This document shows positions 32,958 to 43,898 of a stretch of 64,000 nucleotides of DNA, one piece after another. The DNA lies in assembly GCA_030789695.1 (NCBI GenBank), contig CM061139.1, positions 5,781,878 to 5,845,877 of the forward strand, given 5' to 3'. Under the pieces are notes generated by a model that ran no database searches, was not told the origin of the DNA, and saw only the letters and a list, made by a program, of their open reading frames with translations. The stretch comes from Scilla litardierei. Its lineage: Eukaryota > Streptophyta > Magnoliopsida > Asparagales > Asparagaceae. The translations under genes were made by a program, and so were the position numbers. Each line of letters starts with the position of its first letter. Positions within the stretch are counted from its first letter, which is position 1.

Positions 32958-35777
32958 TGTCACGCCCCGCTTCCCAAAAATATGGAGGCGAAGCGGGAGA
33001 AGGTCCGCTCAGACTTGAAGCTACAAAGCTGCAAGTCCGATAAGCGTCAATCAAATTTAAAACTGCAGGTCCTTGCAATGCGAGCGAAACAAGATAATAA
33101 TAATGAAATGAGACCAAAGAATAATCTTAGAATATCCATAAATATAAATTCCAACATCGCAGAAAAGCCACCAGGCTGAAATAAAAGAGAGTCTAAAGGC
33201 CCAACATGGCCAACAAAAGGTACAACGTACAAAACAACGGTGCTACGCACCGACAACTAACAACAAACCTAAAGCAAAAGCAACTCAACAGTCTCTAAGA
33301 CTGGTCTCCGGTGTCCTCGTACTCCTCGACGAACGTAGGCTCAGGCTCAGCGTCAGTAAACACCTCGTCCTCAACAACGGTCTCTGGCTCAGTGTCTAAC
33401 ATGTGACACCCAAAAGAGCAAGGGGCACATGTCAGCAAGTCTGGAAGACTTGTGCAAGGAAACTGAAAGTAAAGCAACCTAGCAGTTCTAGCATGATGCA
33501 ATGACATGGCAGTTAAAGTATGAGTGCAACAAGTAAGGTAAAGTAAAGTAAAGTATGAGCATGGCATGACATTCACAAGACAAGTACAAGACAAGAAAAG
33601 TAAGCACCTCGTGCACAGAGTTCACGCCTTACAGCTGAAGAGGCTGTACGGGCACACTTCTACGCTGAGTGGTCGCTCAACCCTACCCCTCCACGTGTAT
33701 CGAGCCAGGGCCTTACCCCCGAACGGTTATGCTCGCTTCTGGATCACGAGCCAGGAAGTGTTTTTAACAAGTATGGCGTAGGGGTGCACCTAGCCCGGGA
33801 CAAGCAAGTATAAGTATGTAGCGTGTGCTACGAATGCGACATTCAATGCATGGATGTCATGACATGACAAGTAGTAAAGCGTACAGGTAAGGAAAGTAAA
33901 CGTGACAGTTTAGTATGCATGATCAACAAGTTTAAAGAGTTGGATCTAGCTTCGTTGTCAAGCTAGATCATTTAGGTGACGGATCTAGTTTCGTTGTCAA
34001 ACTAGATCAAGTAGGCATCTAGCCAGCTATCATTTCACTGACTAGTCTCTTTTACGCTGAAAGCAAGGAAGTGGCCTAAAAACATGGCCCTACACAAGAG
34101 TTGGCAAGTTTCACTTGCCTGCAAGTACGACGTCTGAGCACACCGTCCAATGAGTCCAAAAATCACAATAATCCTACGTGCACAAGTCCACCGGCCTAAA
34201 GTCCATATTATTAATCTTGATTAGTGAATTTAAAACATTTAAAATACTTTAAAAATACTGATTTTAGTCTTGATTAGCATGCATTGGGTTTGGGGTCCTA
34301 GGGGTGCAAAGCGTTACCTCAACACGACGTGAAAGCTACACCGGCGTCGGGTAGCGACGCCGGGGTTTGGAATAAGAGAACGCGCTCCAAGTCCTGATTC
34401 CAATATAGTTTCCTCGCTGGAAAGTTCAGAGCAATCAACCGGGGCGACGATTCCAGATTCCAAAGCTAGCACGTGCGACGACGGGCTACGACGTGCGACG
34501 AAGTCGTACGCGGCAAGTCGTCAAAGAGAACACACCTAGGTGGGGCCCACAGTAGTCCTATGGACCTTTGGGGGACCCACAATACCTCTGGAGAACTTGG
34601 GGGGCCCACGGAGGCAAGTGGTACGACGGATGCGGGGTTGCGACGAATGACTCTCGGTCGTACAGCCTCGGTGCGGGGAGATCTCTCGGTCGCTGCGGGG
34701 GAACGGGGCTGTGCGGCGCTTGGGGGTGTGCAGCAGTGCGGGTGCGGGGGCCTCCTTCGGTCAGATCGGTAGGGAGGGTCGGTTGTGCGCTTGGATGCGA
34801 GCGGCTGCGACGTTGCAACGTTGTAGCGTTGCAAACGTCGGTCGGTGCAGGCGGCCCGATCGGTCAGGCGCTGTGCGGAGCGGGGCGACAAGGCGGGGTC
34901 GATGCGGAGCGCTGTGCGGAGCGGGGATGCGAAGCGGATGCGAGCGGGTGCGGGCCAAGCCCTCGGTCAGACCGAGGGAACGGAGCGGGGCGGTGCGCTG
35001 CGATGCGAGCGGCGATGGATGCGGGGGCGGCTAGCGGTCGGAGCGGGGAAAATTGGTTGGTTTTCTCGGTCAGAGCGGTGGCTGAACGTCGCAACGTTGC
35101 GGCGAATCGTCGCAACGTCCAATTTGGGTTTTGGAAGAGGCTAGGGCTAATTTCTTGCGAAAATAGGTCTTCCTAGGGGTTGCTTATATAGTATAGATGG
35201 GTTGACTTGGTCTAGGGCTAAATCAAATAGGATTAGAAGTTTAAAATAATTTAAAATTTGAAATTCAACTTCTCCAACTCACCCAAGGATTTGACTTGGT
35301 CCAAATGAGCTGGAAATTGGCTCAAAAATTCTTTAAAACGTTTAAAACTCAAATAAATTTTATTTGGTCGAAAATAATTTAAAAATTAATTATTAAAAAT
35401 ATTTTAAAGCTTGCTAAAAATGTAAAAGTGGTCAAATGAACTCCAAAAATTATAAAATAAATATCGGGGTGATCGTGGTGACGAAAGTGAGCTAACTAAG
35501 ATGACGGATCTCAATTTCGACGTCGGACGACGAAACCAAAAATAGAAACGTCTCCCGTCAAAAGTGAGAATCGCCACGTCTCATCGGGTAAGATTAAATT
35601 GTGGGAAAACGACTCGAGAAACGTCGTTCCAAAATAGTGCCACTATTTAATACTCTCAGAGACGTTCACAACGGCATATCACACGAAAGTGTTCACGAAC
35701 AAACAAAGTCTAAAACAAACACGTGCACGGTCAAAAGCACGTGCACGAACAACGTACCCCGAAAAGTGGTCGTTACA
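32958..35777 (-). repeat. L-A 3' LTR (2,820 bp)
   Basis: The + strand starts TGTCACGCCCCGC and ends GGTCGTTACA. A GC-rich island (about 34470-35110) sits downstream (sense strand) of the TATATAAG box read from 35190 to 35183. Long frames in the island (for example 34568-35176) are Arg/Cys/Gly-rich low-complexity translations, not genes. Confidence 0.93.
35183..35190 (-). promoter_or_regulatory. Candidate TATA box in the L-A 3' LTR
   Basis: TATATAAG on the minus strand, upstream of the GC-rich island; conserved at 41561-41568 and, as TATAAA, in L-B. Confidence 0.45.
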
Positions 35778-38700
35778 TCCTCCCCACCTTAGAATAAAGT
35801 CCGTCCTCGGACTTTCTAGTATAGCTAAGCACTCTAGTAACTACCCCAATCAAGTCATATTATAATTCAACCAGGTATAGTCATTACAAGTGCTTATATA
35901 TGCACTAGGTAGTCAAACATTAATACTACCAACACGTATATATATTTATATATATTCACGTACGTTATACATTTATACCCATTATAGCCAGTCAATTTCA
36001 TACATGTATTTCAATCATATATATAAGCATACATTCCTTATATCGCTACTACTTACCTAAACACAAAACAATATTTCAGATACTCATATAGGATAGTCTC
36101 ACACTTAGCAAATACAATCATTGCTCTACCTATAGGTACCTATGCACAAACATCAAGGGTATACTACCCTCTAATATTTCCTAGTATTCACCAAACACAT
36201 CAACACATGCAGTCACACCATACCATTATTAAATCAAATTCACTATATCTAATATACATTCACTATAGTTTCACAATATATATATAGTCATTCAATGCAT
36301 TCAAATATTTCACCATACATTCACATTACGTACGGTCCTATTAGTGTATTTACAACACGCCACCTATACCATAGTCATTAATACCTATAACTAAGCACAT
36401 ACTTACCCGTGCATGGTGCACACCCATACACGCTAACATTTCATTTACGCATACCAATCATACCATTATATTACAAGTACATCTACACACCTAGTTTAGC
36501 TAGTACACATTTGTTCACACAAGCAAGTCCTTAGTAAATAATTATACCACAAGACCAACACCTACAACTATATACTGGCGTAGCGACCCACAATCATGTG
36601 CGTAGCACAACCAGGCACAAACGCTCCTATCACTATACATACATCAAACATTGCTATATTCAACTACAAACATACATTCAATATACTTAGAGTATACCCA
36701 CTCAAGCTTGAGTGAGACTCAATACATATATCAGAATATTCTATATACGTAACACGGCATTCATACATATACCAATACCACTCCAACATATATATAGATA
36801 TATGTATATATATATATCTACCAATACAACCATATGCATACCATAGGTCAATCACACTCAATATTTGGTCGGGTAATACTTACATAGTTCAATCACTCTA
36901 TATACCATAATAATAACATTACAGACATCAGTACCCACATATAATTATAATATACTCTCTAATACATGCATACGTACTCATCGTATAGTCACACACACAT
37001 GTAACATATATATGTATATTCACACCATAGCCTACTACCTATAATTAGTATACTAACACATCTATACATACATAATTAAGATGTGCAATAGTCGTGTATA
37101 CCTCACGGTATGCACGCATGCAACATCCCACAAAGCAAGCAATACCAATCAAAATTATAATTCTACTATCATATGCATATCACCTATATACTCAGGCAAC
37201 AAAACATAACGACTTACGTCTAAGTATAATACATACCTACATACGAGCACATACACATACGTACTAATATATAGGTCACTCAATAGGCCTACTTACTTAT
37301 CTATATGTACACCTATTATCATCACACCTAGCATATACACTGCTTTACCAATCATTTTATTTCAACCATTATAAGTATCTCTTACTACATACACAACTTA
37401 GATTTTTCAACGCTAACTCTTATATACACAGGCATCTCTAGTATAGTATAGCTATCCACACAACAATCTATAACTACTAACACACAACAAATTCCTACTA
37501 TCACGAATAACTCCGAGTATATATATATGTATACCACACAATAGGCAAGCATCAATATACTATGGGGGGTACACTCATTCAAGCCCACGTACACAAGTTA
37601 GGTACGTGCACAACGACACCTCACAAAGGTCCAAGAGTCTACTAACAATTAAGGGTTGACACAGACATTGACGGACACTTAAGCCTAATCAATAGAGGGA
37701 GGTCGAAAGCGTGACGAGAGAAGGATCGATAAGCACGAATTCAGATAGGATGAATACAAGGAGGCAGCTTGGTTAGACGAAACATTAACTCAATGGTAAT
37801 GTTTAGGTTGAGGAAAAAGGGAGATGTAATGATGCTTAAATAGGATACAAAAAAGAAAATAGGGTGAATAGCATATGCTAAAATACGTGGATTTTGAAAA
37901 CTGTCGTTCTTCAAAAGTTGAAATCCCAGTCTGAAAAGAAATATTGGAGGTCGATAAAACGAGTTGTTCAAAATAAATTTGAGTCGAACATTCATAATAA
38001 AAGAAAATGGTCTATTGGTTTTAAAATTTTTAAAAGGAAGTAAAATCATTTACACGAATATTAAGGACATGGTTTAGAAAATTCTTTCCGTCAGTAATTT
38101 AATATAATGTTGGCAAAAAGTTTTGGAAAGTCAAGAATGAAATCAAGTAACGGAAGAATTTAAACTCATGTTGAATGCATTCAAAACTCTAGGCTATGGA
38201 AAATTTAAAATGATCGATTTGAAACTACTTTTAGAGAACCAGGGTTTGCCAAAAATGAAAAACCGATTTACACAAGGTTCTTAATATACGAGCACAACAA
38301 GTCTGGTACGGATATAAAAATAGTTGAAAGTATGTATGGTGCATGGAAAAATAATATTAACTTATTAGTAGAATTATCGAAATCGAATAGCAAGTCTTTA
38401 AAATCAAATCATGGAGGGTCTTAAATCAGGAAGTGGTTATGAAAATAGTAATTTTGCAAAAAAAATCTGAAGTAGCGAAAACGACGAGCAAAAAAAACCA
38501 ACTTGCTGAAAGCTGAAACTCCATGTGCCTTGAAAGTATATGAATGGCATAAATCAGGAGGGAAAATTACAAGTTGAATAAAAGTACGATTCAGAATAAA
38601 ATTAATATATGAAGGGACGACGCATTTGCATAAGTACGAAAAACATAGGCTGGGAAAATACTATAAGCTAGTATTCAAAAATTCCGACAAACGTTTTTTT

Positions 38701-39337
38701 TTAAAAAATTAAATCAATGAAGGAGTATGAAGTATAAGTATATTAAAATTTTGAACAAAGTTAAACTTAGTGGAAGAGAATACTTTCAGAAGGTTCAAGT
38801 TTTGCAATGGCGATGTTTGTAAATTGACGACGATCGTCATGAGGCGATCTCGTGAATCGAGGCAAGGAAATTGGTCAGGTGATCAAAGCATACATACGCC
38901 TAGGATATGAATCAGGAAAGTCTACGGAAACTCCTACGGTCGACCAACTAAAGATTAGGAACTAGGCGCTAAGACCTTCTAAGGGGCTGGACGGAAACGA
39001 AATGCGTTCAGCTTGGTCCGAAATCGATGAACCCAAGCGAACGACAAAAGGAAATTTTAGAGGTCTAATATGGTCAGGGTTATGCAATAACCACTAAGGT
39101 AACTCCTACGACGATTAAATCAATTGCTAGAAGGGGGTCTAACTACAATTAGGGCCTCTAACTAGCAAGCACAGACGTCTAACTAAGCCTTCTTATCACC
39201 TAGTGTCATAAGAAAACGACTAGACTCAGGGCTTCTGACTCGGATGTTGCAATTTATTTAATGGACATTCTGTTATCATCGTTGTTTCGTTAATTCGCAA
39301 TTGCAAGACCGGACCTGCATGGGCCACCAACAAAACC
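35778..39337 (-). other. L-A noncoding interior with polypurine tract and primer-site region
   Basis: No domain-bearing frame on either strand. On the sense (minus) strand the primer-site region ggttttgttggtggcccatg abuts the 5' LTR at 39337, and taaggtggggagga (35791-35778) abuts the 3' LTR. The segment 35800-37600 is strikingly G-poor on the + strand (C-poor on the sense strand) and full of TATA/GTATGT-like strings. The remainder (37650-39300) is A-rich on the + strand. Confidence 0.8.
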
Positions 39338-42155
39338 TGTCACGCCCCGCTTCCCAAAAATATGGAGGCGAAGCGTGAGAAGGTCCGCTCAGACTTGAAG
39401 CTACAAAGCTGCAAGTCCGATAAGCGTCAATCAAATTTAAAACTGCAGGTCCTTGCAATGCGAGCGAAACAAGATAATAATAATGAAATGAGACCAAAGA
39501 ATAATCTCAGAATATCCATAAATATAAATTCCAACATCGCAGAAAAGCCACCAGGCTGAAATAAAAGAGAGTCTAAAGGCCCAACATGTCCAACAAAAGG
39601 TACAACGTACAAAACAACAGTGCTACGCACCGACAACTAACAACAAACCTAAAGCAAAAGCAACTCAACAGTCTCTAAGACTGGTCTCCGGTGTCCTCGT
39701 ACTCCTCGACGAACGTAGGCTCAGGCTCAGCGTCAGCAAACACCTCGTCCTCAACAACGGTCTCTGGCTCAGTGTCTAACATGTGACACCCAAAAGAGCA
39801 AGGGGCACATGTCAGCAAGTCTGGAAGACTTGTGCAAGGAAACTGAAAGTAAAGCAACCTAGCAGTTCTAGCATGATGCAATGACATGACAGTTAAAGTA
39901 TGAGTGCAACAAGTAAGGTAAAGTAAAGTAAAGTATGAGCATGGCATGACATTCACAAGACAAGTACAAGACAAGAAAAGTAAGCACCTCGTGCACAGAG
40001 TTCACGCCTTACAGCTGAAGAGGCTGTACGGGCACACTTCTACGCTGAGTGGAGCTCAACCCTACCCCTCCACGTGTATCGAGCCAGGGCCTTACCCCCG
40101 AACGGGAATGCTCGCTTCTGGATCACGAGCCAGGAAGTGTTTTTAACAAGTATGGCGTAGGGGTGCACCTAGCCCGGGACAAGCAAGTACAAGTATGTAG
40201 CGTGTGCTACGAATGCGACATTCAATGCATAGATGTCATGACATGGCAAGTAGTAAAGCGTACAGGTAAGGAAAGTAAACATGACAGTTTAGTATGCATG
40301 ATCAACAAGTTTAAAGAGTTAGATCTAGCTTCGTTGTCAAGCTAGATCATTTAGGTGACGGATCTAGTTTCGTTGTCAAACTAGATCAAGTAGGCGTCTA
40401 GCCAGCTATCATTTCACTGACTAGTCTCTTTTACGCTGAAAGCAAGGAAGTGGCCTAAAAACATGGCCCTACACAAGAGTTGGCAAGTTTCACTTGCCTG
40501 CAAGTACGACGTCTGAGCACACCGTCCAATGAGTCCAAAAATCACAATAATCCTACGTGCACAAGTCCACCGGCCTAAAGTCCATATTATTAATCTTGAT
40601 TAATGAATTTAAAACATTTAAAATACTTTAAAAATACTGATTTTAGTCTTGATTAGCATGCATTGGGTTTGGGGTCCTAGGGGTGCAAAGCGTTACCTCA
40701 ACACGACGCGAAAGCTACACCGGCGTCGGGTAGCGACGCCAGGGTTTGGAATAAGAGAACACGCTCCAAGTCCTGATTCCAATATAGTTTCCTCGCTGGA
40801 AAGTTCAGAGCAATCAACCGGGGCGACGATTCCAGATTCCAAAGCTAGCACGTGCGACGACGGGCTACGACGTGCGACGAAGTCGTACGCGACAAGTCGT
40901 CAAAGAGAACACACCTAGGTGGGGCCCACAGTAGTCCTAGGGACCTTTGGGGGACCCACAATACCTCTGGAGAACTTGGGGGCCCACGGAGGCAAGTGGT
41001 GCGACGGATGCGGGGTTGCGACGAATGACTCTCGGTCGTACAGCCTCGGTGCGGGGAGATCTCTCGGTCGCTGCGGGAGAACGGGGCTGTGCGGCGCTTG
41101 GGGGTGTGCAGCAGTGCGGGTGCGGGGGCCTCCTTTGGTCAGATCGGTAGGGAGGGTCGGTCGTGCGCTTGGATGCGAGCGGCTGCGACGTTGCAACGTT
41201 GTAGCGTTGCAAACGTCGGTCGGTGCGAGCGGCCCGATCGGTCAGGCGCTGTGCGGAGCGGGGCGACAAGGCGGGGTCGATGCGGAGCGCTGTGCGGAGC
41301 GGGGATGCGAAGCGGATGCGAGCGGGTGCGGGCCAAGCCCTCGGTCAGACCGAGGGAACGGAGCGGGGCGGTGCGCTGCGATGCGAGCGGCGATGGATGC
41401 GGGGGAAGCTAGCGGTCGGAGCGGGGAAAATTGGTTGGTTTTCTCGGTCAGAGCGGTGGCTGACCGTCGCAACATTGCGGCGAATCGTCGCAAAGTCCAA
41501 TTTGGGTTTTGGAAGAGGCTAGGGCTAATTTCTTGCAAAAATAGGTCTTCCTAGGGGTTGCTTATATAGTATAGATGGGTTGACTTGGTCTAGGGCTAAA
41601 TCAAATAGGATTAGAAGTTTAAAATAATTAAAATTTTGAAATTCAACTTCTCCAACTCACCCAAGGATTTGACTTGGTCCAAATGAGCTGAAAATTGGCT
41701 CAAAAATTCTTTAAAACGTTTAAAACTCAAATAAATTTTATTTGGTCGAAAATAATTTAAAAATTAATTATTAAAAATATTTTAAAGCTTGTTAAAAATG
41801 TAAAAGTGGTCAAATGAACTCCAAAAATTATAAAATAAATATCGGGGTGATCGTGGTGACGAAAGTGAGCTAACTAAGATGACGGATCTCAATTTTGACG
41901 TCGGACGACGAAACCAAAAATAGAAACGTCTCCCTTCAAAAGTGAGAATCGCCACGTCTCATCGGGTAAGATTAAATTGTGGGAAAACGATTCGAGAAAC
42001 GTCATTCCAAAATAGTGCCACTATTTAATACTCTCAGAGACGTTCACAACGGCATATCACACGAAAGTGTTCACGAACAAACAAAGTCTAAAACAAACAC
42101 GTGCACGGTCAAAAGCACGTGCACGAACAACGTACCCCGAAAAGTGGTCGTTACA
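39338..42155 (-). repeat. L-A 5' LTR (2,818 bp)
   Basis: Near-identical to 32958-35777; differences are scattered single bases and small indels (for example near 40051). It holds the same TATATAAG box (41561-41568) and GC-rich island (40850-41490). Confidence 0.93.
41561..41568 (-). promoter_or_regulatory. Candidate TATA box in the L-A 5' LTR
   Basis: TATATAAG on the minus strand at the position equivalent to 35183-35190; this would drive the genomic RNA of L-A. Confidence 0.45.
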
Positions 42156-43371
42156 AACCTTCTCCAGATTGCAATAGTTCGGCCTCGGCTGACCGAAACA
42201 CACCTAAAGACCGCTCGAAAACTTCAGGGAGTGGTCCTGACGAGGAAGGCAAGCGGCCGACCCAGGGCCACGTGTCCTTCGTCGGGGAGGGCGGGCGAGA
42301 TCCTTGGGTGGTGGGACGTTTTCGACAGTAGCAGAGGCCCATGACTTCTTCTGCGCGTCCTCCCTCAGAGCTGGCAGAGCTTGCCCCCTCGCTCTCTTTG
42401 AGCCCGCTCCAGAGAACCCAACCCGCGGTTTCTTCCGTACTTCCAGCACATGGTCCGGTCGTCGTGGGTCGAAATCTGGGACGGTAGCTGGAATAGGTGG
42501 TTGCGAAGAAACTTGGCCGAACCCACCTGCACAAGAGGACAAGATGAAGAAACGTTCTCGCTTGGGCAGATTGCGGACGGCACCTCCCCTAAAGTCAGGA
42601 CTTCAACAAGAGACTCACTGATGGGCCACACTGTCTTCCACAGGTTTAGGTCGAAAAAGAGGACATCGATCTTCCGGTCAGCGATAGGGACCGCCAGCAA
42701 AGTTTCGATCGCTTTGAGCTCGGCATCGGTAGGGCTTCCTAGCTCAAGGGCCAGCGAGCTCGCCGCCCCCCATCGGTCTGGGAAGTTCACTTCTGATGGG
42801 AAGCCAATGAATACGTACTCTCCTTTCTAGTGCTTTAAAGAACTCGGCAGCCCCAGCACCAAGCTCTTCTTTGGCTGGGCACTGATGTAAAGCCAGGCTC
42901 CAGACCGATGATGGCACAGGCGGAAGAATTGGGCAAAGAGTCGGAGGGATGGCTCTATCCTCTTCAGCACGTAAAGAACGACAAACTCCACTAGAGACCC
43001 GATAACATTGGGGCAGAATTGACATAAGGCAAGCCTACAAGCTAGCAGAAACACGACAACAACGGGGTGGAGAGGGAATCGGAGCCTGAACCGGAAGCTC
43101 TGTTCGTACACTTTGACTTCGCGAGGGCCGGGGAAGCAGATCCGCTCGTCCTTCTCAGGGGCCCAGACGGAATAGTGGGGAGAAGGTAGTTGCAGCGCAA
43201 CGCTCCAATCGAAGTGGCGCAAATAGAAGACTGCCACCCCATTACCTCAGGGGGCACACTGAAGAGGTCACCACAATGGCGACACACCGCGGTGATGGAC
43301 CCTCGAGCTTGGCCTGGATTGGTGGCGGCTGTCGGGCGCCCTGAACAAGCGGTCGAAGAGGAAGACGACAT
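42156..43371 (-). pseudogene. Antisense ORF of the Tat element, N-terminal half (Transposase_28-like)
   Basis: The likely start is the Met at 43371. The core includes ICFPGPREVKVYEQSFRFRL, RFPLHPVVVVFL, FCPNVIGSLVEFVVL and EPSLRLFAQFFRL, then GAWLYISAQPKK. This order matches the plant family annotated as putative gypsy-type transposon (Transposase_28), which I know from antisense ORFs of Tat/Grande elements; its role is unknown. Frame changes near 43045 and 42830 break it. It runs into L-A at 42160 and continues at 32957. Confidence 0.65.
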
Positions 43372-43716
43372 GAGGCAGCACCTGAGGAATATCCAGGATA
43401 ACTGTGAGGGATGGGGAGAAAGGGGACGAATGGAAGAGCGAAACCCTCATACGTCGGACAACGACCTCCCTTTATACCGCCCCCTCAAATCCTCTCACCC
43501 CGTCGTGGGTCGACCACCTATGCACACGCATCGACATCCCGTAAGGCACAGCATCTCGAATTCGACACCCAGGGGCGAGAGAAGTTCAACCAGGCAGCGT
43601 CATGATGGATCCCATTCAATGGCATTTTCTCGACTGACGCGCCTGTGAAGATCCACACAAGTCTGATCGCCCGAACCGAACCGGTAGAATCAAAACAGCA
43701 CAAGCGATGGGGCAAT
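43372..43716 (+). other. Tat sequence upstream of the 3' LTR
   Basis: It contains the promoter side of the antisense ORF (a TATAAAGG reading on the minus strand near 43470) and, at its end, the weak purine tract agcgatggggcaa directly before the 3' LTR. Confidence 0.4.
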
Positions 43717-43898
43717 TGATACAACCATTTGGAGACGGCCCAAGAATGAGCGGCCCAGGCCCATACTTGAAGCTGGAGGGCTACGCTTGAAGCTGGAGGC
43801 CCACAGAGGGAATTTAGCCTGACCGTCGAAGCCCGCACATGGACTCGGAATTTGGTCGACCACGACCTGAACGTGCGCCCCGTTGGCCCACATCAGCG
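43717..43898 (+). repeat. Tat 3' LTR, truncated after 182 bp
   Basis: It starts TGATACAACC and follows the 5' LTR up to catcagcg, then switches to copia-like sequence. It carries a small internal duplication (cttgaagctggagg twice) absent from the 5' copy. The missing 0.77 kb and the lack of a matching duplication indicate deletion at this edge. Confidence 0.8.

Larger units (their letters stand above)
32958..42155 (-). mobile_element. L-A: complete noncoding LTR element (LARD-like), minus strand
   Basis: Two near-identical LTRs (32958-35777, 39338-42155) flank a 3,560-bp interior without any recognisable protein. AACCT duplications (32953-32957 and 42156-42160) prove insertion into the Tat antisense ORF. 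Orientation comes from the polypurine tract beside the left LTR and the primer-site region beside the right one. Large LTRs with a long noncoding interior match the LARD description. The signals match the Tekay element. Few LTR differences suggest a recent insertion. Confidence 0.92.
23308..43898 (+). mobile_element. Tat-lineage Ty3/gypsy retrotransposon, split by two insertions
   Basis: The element holds a 5' LTR, a TGGCGTCATCTGTGGGAA primer site, protease-RT-RNase H-second RNase H, integrase, a tandem hairpin array, an antisense ORF, and a 3' LTR cut to 182 bp. The extra RNase H and the antisense ORF between pol and the 3' LTR are known for this lineage (for example Grande in maize). Nested inside are a solo L2 LTR (27141-29804) and L-A (32958-42155). 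Without them it would be about 8.7 kb. Most of gag is missing. Confidence 0.88.

Noticed and set aside
34473..35176. Long open frames on both strands (100-200 aa), repeated at 40919-41554, 48894-49506 and 55339-55863
   Set aside because: They lie in the GC island of the L LTRs, overlap in several frames, and translate to Arg/Cys/Gly/Pro-rich low complexity; they recur only because the LTRs are copies.
36760..36830. Dense TATATA tract as promoter or origin
   Set aside because: Part of a 1.8-kb compositionally skewed noncoding domain; no supporting signals.
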